Shown: positions 17,691-31,266 of the stretch, one piece after another
Position numbering within the stretch: the stretch's first letter is position 1
Layout of the letters: each line of letters starts with the position of its first letter
Source of the DNA: Xanthomonas sontii
Lineage (GTDB): Bacteria > Pseudomonadota > Gammaproteobacteria > Xanthomonadales > Xanthomonadaceae
NCBI RefSeq assembly: GCF_040529055.1
Contig: NZ_CP132342.1
Location: forward strand, 1,141,001 to 1,205,000
Reading direction: 5' to 3'
DNA length: 64,000 bases
The notes under the pieces: model-generated
The model's input: only the letters and a program-made list of their open reading frames with translations
The model's database searches: none
Told to the model about the DNA's origin: nothing
Translations under genes and position numbers: made by a program

Positions 17691-18701
17691 TCAGCCGCCG
17701 GGATTGAACGCCAGCGTGCGGCGGGTGGTCACCGGCGCGCCGACCGGTTCGAAGCGCCAGCGCTTGGTGGCGTTCAACGCCTCGCGGTCGAACACCCGCG
17801 GCGGCGTGGAGCGCAGCACGCGCGCATTGGTGACCGCGCCGTCGGTGCCGACGGTGATCTCCACCAGCACTTCGCCTGCGGTACCCGAGCGCAGTGCTTC
17901 GGGCGGATAGCGCGGCGCCGGGGTGCTGATCGGGCGCAGCGTTTGTGCGGTAGCGGCAGTGGCCGGCGCGGCCGCGGGGGCCGCCCCCGGTGCCGGCGTC
18001 GGTTGCGTGGTGGCGGCGGGCGTGGCGGGGCGCGCGGCGGCCTGGCGTTCGGCCTCCTGGCGTGCGCTCTCGCGGCGCGCGGCCTCCTGCTGTGCGGCGA
18101 TCTGCTGCGCCGCCTGCGCCTCGCTGGCCTGCTGTTGCGCCTGCTTCTGCTGCTCGGCCGCCAGCTTGGCCTTCTGCTCGGCGTCCTTCTTGGCCTTGTC
18201 GGTCTCGTCCTGGCTGCGCTGGGCCACGGCCTCCATGCCCTTGCTCACGCCCTGCTTGAGCCGCGGCAGCGCCGGCGCCTGCGGATCCATCTTCTCGATC
18301 AGGCCGATCAGGCGCTGGGCTTCCGGGAAGTCCTCGCGGTTGATGCTCTGTTCGGCGGCGATCAGCGTGTACGGCATCAGGTCGGTCAGCGCGCTCTTGA
18401 CCCCGGCGTCGTCCGGCTGCTTGTCGCGCAACGCCAGGTAGTACTCGACCGCGTTGTTGCCGGCCGGTGCATACATGCGGTTCTCGCGCAGCGCCTGGCT
18501 GGCCGAGTCGTGCAATTGTTCGGTGCCCATCGACTGCACCTTGGCCGAGACCGCCGGCGGTGCCGGTGCGTTGGCCGCGGCGGTGGCCGGTGCAGCGCTG
18601 GGTGGTGCGGCCTCTTCCTGCTTGGAGCAGGCCGCCAGCGCGGCCAGCAACAGGATCGGCGCGACCCGGCGCGCCTTGGCGAGTGTGGTGAGTTGCGACA
18701 T
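17691..18701 (-). CDS. Lipoprotein with TonB C-terminal domain
   Basis: A 336-residue protein. The N-terminus (APILLLAALAACSKQEE) is a lipoprotein signal with lipobox LAAC, not the usual TonB anchor helix. A helical region (about residues 50-140) and a long Ala/Gln/Glu coiled-coil-like stretch follow. The end is a TonB domain: PRYPPEALRSGTAGEVLVEI and REALNATKRWRFEP. It probably acts at the envelope as a TonB-type energy transducer or a scaffold. ATG 18701 has GGGGGACGC upstream; an earlier ATG at 18734 is less likely. Confidence 0.82.
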   Translation of the reverse strand: MSQLTTLAKARRVAPILLLAALAACSKQEEAAPPSAAPATAAANAPAPPAVSAKVQSMGTEQLHDSASQALRENRMYAPAGNNAVEYYLALRDKQPDDAGVKSALTDLMPYTLIAAEQSINREDFPEAQRLIGLIEKMDPQAPALPRLKQGVSKGMEAVAQRSQDETDKAKKDAEQKAKLAAEQQKQAQQQASEAQAAQQIAAQQEAARRESARQEAERQAAARPATPAATTQPTPAPGAAPAAAPATAATAQTLRPISTPAPRYPPEALRSGTAGEVLVEITVGTDGAVTNARVLRSTPPRVFDREALNATKRWRFEPVGAPVTTRRTLAFNPGG

Positions 18702-18872
18702 GCGTCCCCCTGAATCCCCGGTGTTGGCAATCAACGATGCGACGGCGGTGCGTTCGCGGTGCTGCGGCCCCCATGCCGCCAGCGCACCCCATCGGTCAAT
18801 CTAGCATCCGCGGCCGCCGCGTGCGTGGCAGCCGCTGCCATGCGGCGAAAAGCGTGACGCGGCGCGCGCCGG

Positions 18873-19481
18873 TCAATGCGCCGGCCGCGCCGGCGCGGAC
18901 GCGGACATGATCCGGTCGGTCCAGGCGATGCCGATCGCCGACAGGATGAAGATGCCATGGATGATGGTCTGCCACAGCACGCCGGTGGCGGTCAGCGTCG
19001 CGCAGCTCTTCAGGTCCACCGTCCCCACGGCGCTGGCCAGCTGTTCCGGCGAGCACATCGGCATGCCGCCGAGCGCGCCGACCGCGATGAAGGTCTTGAG
19101 CAGGTGGATCGAGGAGATGCCGATGATCGACAGCGCCAGCTTGACCTTGAGCACGCTGGCGTTGACGTGGCTCAGCCACTCCGGCTGGTCCGGATGGCCC
19201 TCCAGGCCCAGCCGCGACACGAAGGTCTCGTAGCCGCCGACGATCACCATCACCAGCAGGTTGGAGATCATCACCACGTCGATCAGGCCGAGCACGATCA
19301 GCATGATCTGCTGCTCGCCCAGGCTCGGCGCCTCGTGGATCAGGTGCCACAGCTCCTTGCCGAACAGGAACACGTAGACGCCCTGGGCCACGATCAGTCC
19401 CAGGTACAGCGGCAACTGCAGCCAGCGCGAGGCGAAGATCAGGTTGGACAGGGGATGCAGGCGGGGCCGCTCTGGAGTCAT
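18873..19481 (-). CDS. YqhA/UPF0114 family membrane protein
   Basis: A 202-residue protein with four hydrophobic segments and the family-typical run [20 protein letters not shown] and ETFVSRL, followed by [23 protein letters not shown]0114 (YqhA) proteins are conserved inner-membrane proteins of unknown function. ATG 19481 gives the usual length. It is divergent from the GST gene at 19595. Confidence 0.9.
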   Translation of the reverse strand: MTPERPRLHPLSNLIFASRWLQLPLYLGLIVAQGVYVFLFGKELWHLIHEAPSLGEQQIMLIVLGLIDVVMISNLLVMVIVGGYETFVSRLGLEGHPDQPEWLSHVNASVLKVKLALSIIGISSIHLLKTFIAVGALGGMPMCSPEQLASAVGTVDLKSCATLTATGVLWQTIIHGIFILSAIGIAWTDRIMSASAPARPAH

Positions 19482-19594
19482 GGCGTGGTCTGGAATGCTG
19501 CGTTGCGGGAGCGGCCAGGGTACCCGGCCGGCAATGACGCTGCCAAGCCGGGGGCCGCCGCTACACTCGGGATCCCCTGTCCAGGAACGCCGCC

Positions 19595-22586
<2,992 letters not shown>

Positions 22587-22638
22587 GTGCGCCGTTCCGC
22601 TTCCACCTTCCCGCTTCCGCACGACAAGGAGTGACGTC

Positions 22639-23223
22639 ATGTCGAGTCCGCCACCGCTGCCCGGCACGCCCGGTCCCACCTCCGCCACGGCGCTGCCACC
22701 GGCCAAGCGCGGCTGGTGGGCGCGGCATTGGAAGTGGGCGGTGCCGCTGATCGTGCTGGTGCTCGGCGCCCTGCTGCTGGCGTCGATCGCGGTGTTCGTG
22801 CTCGGCATCGCGCGCGTCACCAAGTCGTCCGAGCCGTACCGGGTCGGTGTGATGGCCGCGCAACACGACCCGCGCGTGGCGGCTGCGCTGGGCGCGCCGA
22901 TCAAGGACGGCATCATGCCCAGCGGCAGCTTCAACAGCAGCGGCGGCGGCAGTGGCAATGCCGAGCTGAGCGTGTCGCTGCACGGCAGCCGCGCCAACGG
23001 CACCCTGTACATCGAAGCCGAGCGCCATGCGGGCGAGTGGCACTACACCACCTTGCAGGTGTTGCCGGATGCGGGTGAAGCGATCCCGCTGCTCGATGCG
23101 CTCGGGCAGGACGCCGAGGACGAGGACGAAGAGGCGGACGGGATGGCGGTCGAGGCGCCGCCGGTGCCCGCCACAGATGTCGACGACAGTGCCACGCCGG
23201 CAGAGGCCGACGCGACGAAGTAG
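22639..23223 (+). CDS. Coa1-type (cytochrome c oxidase assembly factor 1 family) membrane protein
   Basis: A 194-residue protein: Pro-rich cytoplasmic N-terminus, one transmembrane helix (WAVPLIVLVLGALLLASIAV), then a Coa1/Tim21-like domain (SEPYRVGVMAAQHDPRVAAA, SGNAELSVSLHGSR, EWHYTTLQVLP) and an acidic tail. The domain assignment follows the pattern of bacterial Coa1-family proteins. AAGGAG lies upstream of ATG 22639. The function in bacteria is not established. Confidence 0.75.
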   Translation: MSSPPPLPGTPGPTSATALPPAKRGWWARHWKWAVPLIVLVLGALLLASIAVFVLGIARVTKSSEPYRVGVMAAQHDPRVAAALGAPIKDGIMPSGSFNSSGGGSGNAELSVSLHGSRANGTLYIEAERHAGEWHYTTLQVLPDAGEAIPLLDALGQDAEDEDEEADGMAVEAPPVPATDVDDSATPAEADATK

Positions 23224-23472
23224 CGAGGTGGCGAACCTTCTGCCGCTCACCGCGTCCCATGGTGCGTGGGTGGCGCCATGGGGATGGGCGATCGCACCGC
23301 CATGTCCTGCAATCGCGCGCCTCTGCTGCCGGCACAGCATCTGCGCGACCGCGGCGGCGTAGTCTTCACCCGCATGCTGCACCGCGGCGTGGCGGCGGCC
23401 ATGACCTCCGGCAGATGGCCGAGCCGGCACGCGCCGCGTACGGTCCTGACATCATTCTGTCGGAGCTGTGCC

Positions 23473-25278
23473 ATGAAGCCACGTGTCCTCGCCATCGCCC
23501 TGACCCTGGCACTGGCGACGCCCTTACCGTTTTCGGCGATGGACGCGGCGGCCGCACCGGCGGCCGCATCCGGCACGCGCGCGCCGGCCTGGGTGGAGCG
23601 TAGCAATGCGTTCGCGCAGATCCTGCTGCAGGCGCAGGCGCCGTTCCAGGCCGAGGAAGTGAGCTTCTTCGGCGTGCCGGGATTCGACGACCAGGTCTCC
23701 GATTTCGGGCCCGACAACGCGCGGCGTTTCCGCGAGGCGACCGCTGCCGCGCGCCGCACGCTGCAGGAAAAACTGCAGGTGGAGCGCGATCCGAACGTGC
23801 GCCAGGATCTGGCGATCCTGATCCAGGCCGCCGACCAGTCCATCGAGGGCAGCACGCTCAACGAGCGTTTCTTGCTGCCATGGACCGACGCGCCGCAGCA
23901 CGTGTTCGGCGGCATCAACAACCTGTTGTCCGAGCAGGTGCCGGCGGCGCGCCGCGCCAAGGCGCTGCTGCGGTTGCAGCGTTACGTGGGCCTGGCGCCG
24001 GGCAGCACCTCGATCCTGCTGCTGGCGCGGCAACGCTACGAAGAAAAGCGCGCCGACGGCAATCTCCTGCAGCCGACCAGGCGCGAGGTCGAGCAGGCCT
24101 TGAGCAACGTCGATACCTACGCCAAGGGCATTCGCGCGCTGTTCGCCGAGTACAAGATCACCGGCGCGGATGCGGCGCTGGCGGCGCTGGACAAGCAGTT
24201 CCAGGACTACGCCACGTGGACGCGCACGGTGGTGCTGCCGCAGGCGCGCGAGGATGCGCGCCTGCCGCCCGAGCTGTATGCGTTCCAGCTCAAGCAGGTC
24301 GGTATCGACATCGCTCCCCAGCTGCTGATGCAGCGCGCGCAGCTGGAATTCATGGAAACCCGCGCGGCGATGCAGCAGCTGGCGCCGCTGGTGGCCGCGG
24401 CCAAGGGCCTGCGCGGCGACGATGCCCGCGACTACCGCACGGTGCTGCGCGCGCTCAAGCGCGACACCATTGCCGACGACAAGCTCGAAGCCCACTACCG
24501 CAGCGTCATCGACCGCATCGATCCGATCATCCGCCAGCAGCGCATCGTCGACGTGCCGCAACGGCCGATGCAGATGCGCCTGGGCTCGCCGGCGGAAAGC
24601 GCCGCGCAACCGGCGCCGCATTTCCGCCCGGCGCCGCTGGTCGGCAACACCGGCGAGCAGGGCACCTTCGTGCTGCCGCTGGGCAATCCGGACAGTGCCG
24701 GCAAGGGCGAGCACTACGACGACTTCAACTTCGGCGCCGCGGCATGGACGCTGAGCGCGCACGAGGGCCGGCCCGGCCACGAACTGCAGTTCACCGCCAT
24801 GGTCGAGCGCGGCGTGTCGCTGGCGCGCAGCCTGTTCGCGTTCAACTCGGTCAACGTCGAAGGCTGGGCGCTGTACGCCGAGGCCGAGATGGTGCCGTAC
24901 GAGCCGCTGGACGGACAGTTGATCGCCTTGCAGTTCCGCCTGCTGCGCGCAGCGCGTGCCATGCTCGACCCGATGCTCAATCTCGGCCTGATCGACCGCG
25001 AGCGGGCGCGGCTGGTGCTGGAGAACGACGTCGGCCTGTCGCCGGCGATGGCCCGGCAGGAACTGGACCGCTACATGGTGCGCGCGCCCGGCCAGGCCGG
25101 CAGCTACTTCTACGGCTACAGCCGCATCCTGGAACTGCGCATGCGCACCGAACTGGCGCTGGGCGCCAGGTTCGACCGCCTGAAGTTCAACAACTTCCTG
25201 CTGGACCAGGGGCTGCTGCCCCCGGACCAACTGGCCGCGGCGGTGGACGAGGATTTCGTACCGTCGCAGCGCAAGTGA
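23473..25278 (+). CDS. DUF885 family secreted protein (metallopeptidase-like)
   Basis: About 601 residues with a signal peptide (VLAIALTLALATPLPFSA). The DUF885 body contains the zinc-site-like motif SAHEGRPGHELQF near residue 435 and, downstream, NSVNVEGWALYAE, where Glu may be the third ligand. The family is related to thermolysin-like M1/M32 peptidases and is common in xanthomonads. ATG 23473 starts the signal peptide; the longer upstream frame has no family support. Proteolytic activity is inferred. Confidence 0.85.
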   Translation: MKPRVLAIALTLALATPLPFSAMDAAAAPAAASGTRAPAWVERSNAFAQILLQAQAPFQAEEVSFFGVPGFDDQVSDFGPDNARRFREATAAARRTLQEKLQVERDPNVRQDLAILIQAADQSIEGSTLNERFLLPWTDAPQHVFGGINNLLSEQVPAARRAKALLRLQRYVGLAPGSTSILLLARQRYEEKRADGNLLQPTRREVEQALSNVDTYAKGIRALFAEYKITGADAALAALDKQFQDYATWTRTVVLPQAREDARLPPELYAFQLKQVGIDIAPQLLMQRAQLEFMETRAAMQQLAPLVAAAKGLRGDDARDYRTVLRALKRDTIADDKLEAHYRSVIDRIDPIIRQQRIVDVPQRPMQMRLGSPAESAAQPAPHFRPAPLVGNTGEQGTFVLPLGNPDSAGKGEHYDDFNFGAAAWTLSAHEGRPGHELQFTAMVERGVSLARSLFAFNSVNVEGWALYAEAEMVPYEPLDGQLIALQFRLLRAARAMLDPMLNLGLIDRERARLVLENDVGLSPAMARQELDRYMVRAPGQAGSYFYGYSRILELRMRTELALGARFDRLKFNNFLLDQGLLPPDQLAAAVDEDFVPSQRK

Positions 25279-25322
25279 GGGCGGCCATCGCATCGCTGCG
25301 CGAAAGCGCAGCGGCACGGCCC

Positions 25323-25688
25323 TCAGTGCTCGTACGGCACGCTTTCCGGGCGCCGGCTAGGATCCGTCCAGTTGCCTTGTTTGGCGGCTGCCGGACAGAT
25401 TTCCTCGTATTGCTTCACCGCGGCGATCGCGGTAGGCGTCCATGCGCCGCAATGCCAGCCATGCTTGCAGCAGCGGACCGGACTCGCCTTCCAGCAGTAT
25501 CCAGGGTCCGCTTGCCATGTGCCGCTGATCGGATCGACCGGGCTCCAGTTCTTGTCGACACCCTTGCAACCTTGGGTACAGAACACGAACGGATCATTGT
25601 CGCGGCACACGAGCTTCTGGTAGACCGGTGCGGCGGTGGCGTGAAACGACAGCAAACAAGCAGCGAAAATCCATATCAAGCGCTTCAT
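25323..25688 (-). CDS. Secreted cysteine-rich protein, unknown function
   Basis: A 121-residue protein with a signal peptide (LIWIFAACLLSFHATA). The mature part contains eight cysteines (VCRD, FCTQGC, GYCW, RCCKHGWHC, EEICP), suggesting a disulphide-stabilised fold. It has a good ribosome-binding site (GAAGGAGAGCCC) before ATG 25688. No family was recognised. It is convergent with the DUF885 gene. Confidence 0.7.
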   Translation of the reverse strand: MKRLIWIFAACLLSFHATAAPVYQKLVCRDNDPFVFCTQGCKGVDKNWSPVDPISGTWQADPGYCWKASPVRCCKHGWHCGAWTPTAIAAVKQYEEICPAAAKQGNWTDPSRRPESVPYEH

Positions 25689-25915
25689 GGGCTCTCCTTC
25701 TGGACGGACACGACTCAGCGGTCTTGTGCTGTTTGAAGACGATCCAACTCGCCGATTCCCTACCCGTGCGAGCGGAATGCAGCAGCTTCGCGGCAGGCCG
25801 GGATCGCCGGCCTGCCGACGGTGGACCATAGCGCAGGAATGTTGCAGCGCTTCATGACAGGCATGGCGATCCGGAGCGGGCATTGCCGCTGCGCGTTGCG
25901 CTCGTTGCCGTGCCC

Positions 25916-26365
25916 TCAACGATCCCCGGGGGCCGCCTGCGCGGGCGCCTGCGCCCCCGGCGGCACCCAGATCGCCATGCCGGCGGCACGCTTCTGCGTG
26001 GTGGGGATGCCGATGCCCAGGCCGCCGCCGACGTGGCCGCCGTAGCTGCCCGCGCCGACCGACAGGCCGCCGCCGGAGCGCTGCGACCCCACGCCCATCA
26101 GTACCACGCCGTTGGCGCCGAGCTTGGCCGCGTCGCGCTTGAGCCGGTCCACCGCCGCGTCGGTCTGGCCCTGGGTGCCGAAGCCGGCCGCGCTGGAGGC
26201 TTCGAGCTGGGCGATATCCACCGCCCCCGGCGGCGGCGCGGAGTAGATCTGCACCAGTGCCGGATCGATCGGCGGGCGCGCCGCGCCGACCATCACTTTC
26301 GAGGAACTGGCGCAGCCGGCCAGGGCCAGCAGCAGCGCCAGCGGCAACAGCGGTCGGATGTTCAT
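25916..26365 (-). CDS. Outer-membrane lipoprotein, unknown function
   Basis: A 149-residue protein with lipoprotein signal ALLLALAGCASS (lipobox LAGC). The central part, DRLKRDAAKLGANGVVLMGV, resembles the helix-strand unit of small stress-related lipoproteins that end in 'GANAVV'. The C-terminal half is Gly-rich. ATG 26365 begins the signal peptide. No precise function is offered. Confidence 0.7.
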   Translation of the reverse strand: MNIRPLLPLALLLALAGCASSSKVMVGAARPPIDPALVQIYSAPPPGAVDIAQLEASSAAGFGTQGQTDAAVDRLKRDAAKLGANGVVLMGVGSQRSGGGLSVGAGSYGGHVGGGLGIGIPTTQKRAAGMAIWVPPGAQAPAQAAPGDR

Positions 26366-26461
26366 GGCCTTACCCCCGTGTTCGGATCTCACGCGATCAT
26401 AGGCGGGCCGGGTGAATCGTGCCGAACCCGCCGCTGTCGCACCCTCGCAGGGCCGCCGTGA

Positions 26462-27985
<1,524 letters not shown>

Positions 27986-28002
27986 GCCGGCGTCCGCTTG
28001 TT

Positions 28003-28246
28003 GGAGGCGCCTCCGTTGCGACGCCGTTCTCGGGAAGGCCCTGTCGCGACTGAAGGGCACCTCCAACAACGGCGAAGGCCATTGGGAGGAGCGGTTCGAG
28101 CCGCTCCTGCCATCGAGACAGGACATCATGCCGAGCCGCGGCAATGATGCGTCATTCGAGGTGCCCTGAAGTCGCTCCTGTACAGGCGGCGATCTTGCGC
28201 TCCATTTGCGTGGATCTTCGTAGGCGCGGCGTCAGCCACGCCTACG
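28003..28246. repeat. Cluster of short inverted repeats downstream of hemB
   Basis: The hemB-to-epimerase gap holds three hairpins: GGAGGCGCCTCC (28003-28014), AGGAGCGG/CCGCTCCT with loop TTCGAG (28087-28108), and CGTAGGCG/CGCCTACG extended by an almost perfect inner stem (28219-28246). Such REP-like elements are typical of Xanthomonas intergenic DNA. No gene is seen in 27986-28258. Confidence 0.55.
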
Positions 28247-28258
28247 CACACATCGGCG

Positions 28259-29248
28259 TCATGCCGATGGTGTCGTCGCCGGCAGACAGCCCAGCCCCTG
28301 CAGCGTCGCCTCCACCGCCACGTCCAGCGGCGTATGCGGTTCTTCGCCGAGCAGTTCCAGCAGCCGCGCATTGCGCATGCGCAGCGGGTGCCGCCACAGC
28401 GGGCGCATCTCGTGCAGTTCGCGCGCCAGCGGCCAGAACGGCTGGGCCAGGGTCAGCAGCGGCCACGGGAAGCGGCGCGTGCGCGGCGGCGCCAGGCCAT
28501 GGCGCTGCGCCACCCGCGCGATCGCCGCGGCCATCTGCGTGCCGTCGGCGTCCCAGTGCCCGTCCATGTGCAGGCGGGCGAACGCCGGCAGGCGCGTGCG
28601 CTGTTGCAGCAGCGCCAGCATGGTCCGCGCCACGTCCGGCACGTAGGCCCATTGGTGGCCGACACCTGGATCGCCCGGCAGGGTCACCGTCGTGACCGGC
28701 CGTCCCCGTCGCACCAGCCCCTGCGCGAACCAGCTGTTGCCCACGCGCGGGCCGAAGAAGTCGCCGGCGCGCACCACGATGGCGCGTGCGCCTCGTGCGG
28801 TCGCGGCCTGCAGGCGCCGCTCCAGCTCCACCCGGATCGCGCCCTTGCGGCTGACCGGGGCCTGTGGCGCTTCTTCGTCCGGCGCCGGGTAGGCGTCCGG
28901 GCCGTAGTTGTAGACCGTGCCCGGCAGGACCACGGTGGCGCGCTCGGCGATCGCTGCGGCCACGGTGTTGTCGATCATCGGCAGCACCAGCTCCGACCAG
29001 CGCCGGTAACCGGGCGGGTTCACCGCATGCACGATCACCGCGCAGCCCTTGGCCGCCTGCCGCACGTCGGCCTGTCGCAGCGCATCGCCGCGGTGCCAGT
29101 GGATGCCGTCGCGCTCCACGCTGGGGTGGGCGAGGCCGCGCTGCAGGGCGCGCACCTGCCAGCCGGCGTCGCGCATCTGCCGCGCCAGTTCGCCGCCGAT
29201 GCCGCCGCTGGCGCCCAGCACCAGGGCCGTGGAAGAAGAAGAGGACAT
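28259..29248 (-). CDS. NAD(P)-dependent epimerase/NmrA-like oxidoreductase
   Basis: A 329-residue Rossmann-fold protein with nucleotide-binding motif LVLGASGGIGGELARQM at the N-terminus and extended-SDR features (VYNYGPDAYP, VRAGDFFGP). ATG 29248 is used because it gives the standard N-terminus. It is divergent from a LysR-family gene (91 bp apart) and is the likely target of that regulator. The substrate is unknown. Confidence 0.83.
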   Translation of the reverse strand: MSSSSSTALVLGASGGIGGELARQMRDAGWQVRALQRGLAHPSVERDGIHWHRGDALRQADVRQAAKGCAVIVHAVNPPGYRRWSELVLPMIDNTVAAAIAERATVVLPGTVYNYGPDAYPAPDEEAPQAPVSRKGAIRVELERRLQAATARGARAIVVRAGDFFGPRVGNSWFAQGLVRRGRPVTTVTLPGDPGVGHQWAYVPDVARTMLALLQQRTRLPAFARLHMDGHWDADGTQMAAAIARVAQRHGLAPPRTRRFPWPLLTLAQPFWPLARELHEMRPLWRHPLRMRNARLLELLGEEPHTPLDVAVEATLQGLGCLPATTPSA

Positions 29249-29327
29249 GGCAGCGCTCCGTCGGGGTCGGAGCTCAGTCTCGGTGCCGGTGCCACAGAAG
29301 AAAATTGGCGAAGAGCGCCGACCAGCT

Positions 29328-29341
29328 ATACATTTCTGTAT
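29328..29341. promoter_or_regulatory. Palindromic LysR-type site overlapping the regulator start codon
   Basis: ATACA-TTTC-TGTAT, a short perfect palindrome with the T-N11-A pattern of LysR-type operators, lies in the epimerase/LysR divergent region. Its last two bases are the first two of the LysR ATG at 29340. Binding there would block the regulator's own translation start region. Inferred from position and pattern only. Confidence 0.45.
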
Positions 29342-30227
29342 GGACAATACGATCGGCTGGGAACTCTACCGCTCCTTCCTGGCGGTGCTGGAGGAGGGTT
29401 CGTTGTCGGCGGCGGCACGCGCGCTGGGGCTGACCCAGCCCACGGTCGGCCGTCACGTGGCGGCGCTGGAACAGGCGCTGGCGGTGCCGCTGTTCGTCCG
29501 CTCGCAGACCGGCCTGCTGCCCACCGATGCCGCCCTGGCCTTGCGCGGGCATGCGCAGGCGATGGGCAGCCTGGCCGCGTCGCTGCAGCGCGCGGCGGGC
29601 CGCCACGGCGATGCGGTGCGCGGCGCGGTGCGCATCGCCGCCAGCGAGGTGATCGGCGCGGAAGTGCTGCCGCCGGTGCTGGCGGCCTTGCGCCGCGCGC
29701 ATCCGCACCTGCGGCTGGAACTGGTGTTGAGCAATCGGGTGCAGGACCTGCTGCACCGCGAGGCCGACGTGGCGGTACGCATGACCCGGCCCACCCAAGA
29801 CGTGCTGGTCGCGCGCCGCGTCGGCGAGGTGGCGGTGGCGCTGTTCGCGCACCAGGACTACGTGGACCGGCATGGTCTGCCGCAGGCGCTGGAGGAACTG
29901 CCGCAGCACGCGCTGATCGGATTCGATACGGAAACGCCGTTCCTGCGCGCCGCCCGCAGTGCGCTGCCGCCGTGGCGGCGCGAGGCGTTCGCGTTGCGCG
30001 CCGACAGCGACCTGGCGCAACTGGCCTTGCTGCGCGCCGGCTGCGGCATCGGTTTCTGCCAGGTCGCGCTGGCGCGGCGCACGCCGACGCTGCTGCCGGT
30101 GCTGCCGCAGCAGGTGCGCGTCGGCCTGGAAAGCTGGATCGTGATGCACCAGGACGTACGCGGCAGCGCCGCTTGCAGTGCCGTGTTCTCGGCCCTGGTC
30201 GAGGCGATGACCGCGCACACCGCCTGA
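29340..30227 (+). CDS. LysR-family transcriptional regulator
   Basis: A 295-residue LTTR. The N-terminal winged HTH is LAVLEEGSLSAAARALGLTQ followed by PTVGRHVAALEQAL. The effector domain begins about residue 90 (GAVRIAASEVIGAEVLPPVL). It is divergent from the NAD-epimerase gene, the classical LysR arrangement. ATG 29340 gives a normal length. The co-inducer is unknown. Confidence 0.9.
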   Translation: MDNTIGWELYRSFLAVLEEGSLSAAARALGLTQPTVGRHVAALEQALAVPLFVRSQTGLLPTDAALALRGHAQAMGSLAASLQRAAGRHGDAVRGAVRIAASEVIGAEVLPPVLAALRRAHPHLRLELVLSNRVQDLLHREADVAVRMTRPTQDVLVARRVGEVAVALFAHQDYVDRHGLPQALEELPQHALIGFDTETPFLRAARSALPPWRREAFALRADSDLAQLALLRAGCGIGFCQVALARRTPTLLPVLPQQVRVGLESWIVMHQDVRGSAACSAVFSALVEAMTAHTA

Positions 30228-30343
30228 GGGGCGTGCGCTTGCGGTGGCGGCCGGCTGGCGCACACGCGCCGCCGGCCGCCCCAACCCGGGCAGGGAATCA
30301 GGACGCTTTTACCAATCCCGACTCCCCACTCCCGAATCCCCGC

Positions 30344-31099
30344 TTACGGCAACGTCAGCGCGATCGGGTTGGCCTTCATGCTGGCGCTGATCGCCGGGAA
30401 CGGATCCACGCCGGACATGGTGATGACGTCGTTGATCGACACCACGTCGCAGTTGATGGTGCTGTCGTTGACGCACATGTAGGCGGCCGCGCCGTTGCCC
30501 GGTTCGTACACCGCCTTCCACACGTAGTCCGGGATCTGCACGTGGTCGGCGCCGATGCTGCTGCGCGTGCCGCTATCGAAGGCCGGGCCGGTGACCACAT
30601 AGACCTCGCCGCGCTGCTTGGCCAGCTGACGCACCTGCTCTTCGATCCGCGCCCACTCGCCGGTGTTGAGCTTGTGGTCCTGCGGGACCACGTTGGCCAT
30701 CGAGAAGGTTTCCTTCTCCGAGTTGGTGGTCGAGGCGTCGCCGGCCGGGGTCATGTGGCCGCGGTCGAAGCCGGAGTTGGTGTAGTCCGAGGTGTGCGAG
30801 CGGTCGGCGGCCGGGATGCCGGTCTCGTCGTGGAAGGAGCCGACGCGGCCGATCGATTCGGCGCCGGCGACCTGCTGGTCGGTGATGTGCTCGGCCGAGT
30901 ACAGCGGACCCTTGGTCACGCCGGAGGCCATCAGCACGTATTCGGTATGGCAGACCTCGGTGGTGCGGCTGGTGATCGACGCGTCGAGCGTCGGCGCCTT
31001 GCCGCCGGCGTAGAGCGTGGGACAGCTGGTGGCGGCGCTTGCCGCCTGGGCGGCGAACAGCGCAAGCAGGGCAAGACAACCGCGCAGGGAGACGGACAT
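30344..31099 (-). CDS. Secreted DNA/RNA non-specific endonuclease
   Basis: A 251-residue secreted nuclease of the beta-beta-alpha-metal family. It has a signal peptide (CLALLALFAAQAASA) and active-site motif DRGHMTPAGD, where His is the general base, followed by SMANVVPQDHKLNTGEW with the Mg-binding Asn. Homologues (NucA, Serratia nuclease type) degrade extracellular DNA and RNA. Cysteines in the N- and C-terminal parts may be disulphide-bonded. It is transcribed alone. Confidence 0.92.
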   Translation of the reverse strand: MSVSLRGCLALLALFAAQAASAATSCPTLYAGGKAPTLDASITSRTTEVCHTEYVLMASGVTKGPLYSAEHITDQQVAGAESIGRVGSFHDETGIPAADRSHTSDYTNSGFDRGHMTPAGDASTTNSEKETFSMANVVPQDHKLNTGEWARIEEQVRQLAKQRGEVYVVTGPAFDSGTRSSIGADHVQIPDYVWKAVYEPGNGAAAYMCVNDSTINCDVVSINDVITMSGVDPFPAISASMKANPIALTLP

Positions 31100-31245
31100 T
31101 GCAGCAACCTCGGCTGGTCAGGAGAGGTGAAGAAACTGGCGAGATTCGATGTCTGTCGGGTGACCGCTGGATGTGCCGCAAATGGCAACTGCGCCGTGGG
31201 TCACGTTTGGCGGTAGACGTCGCGCGGCGACGGATCAATCGCATG

Positions 31246-31264
31246 CGATAAGCGTTCTCATTTA
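31246..31264. promoter_or_regulatory. Probable Fur box upstream of PepSY-flavoreductase gene
   Basis: GCGATAAGCGTTCTCATTTA resembles proteobacterial Fur boxes (GATAATNATTCTCATTT type). It sits immediately upstream of the gene at 31267, which fits iron-repressed expression of a ferric-reductase-like enzyme. The match was read by eye, without a weight matrix. Confidence 0.55.
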
Positions 31265-31266
31265 CA

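Noticed and set aside
28334-31216. A 960-codon plus-strand open frame spanning the epimerase, LysR and nuclease genes.
   Set aside because: It crosses three genes with clear families in other frames and has no domain of its own.
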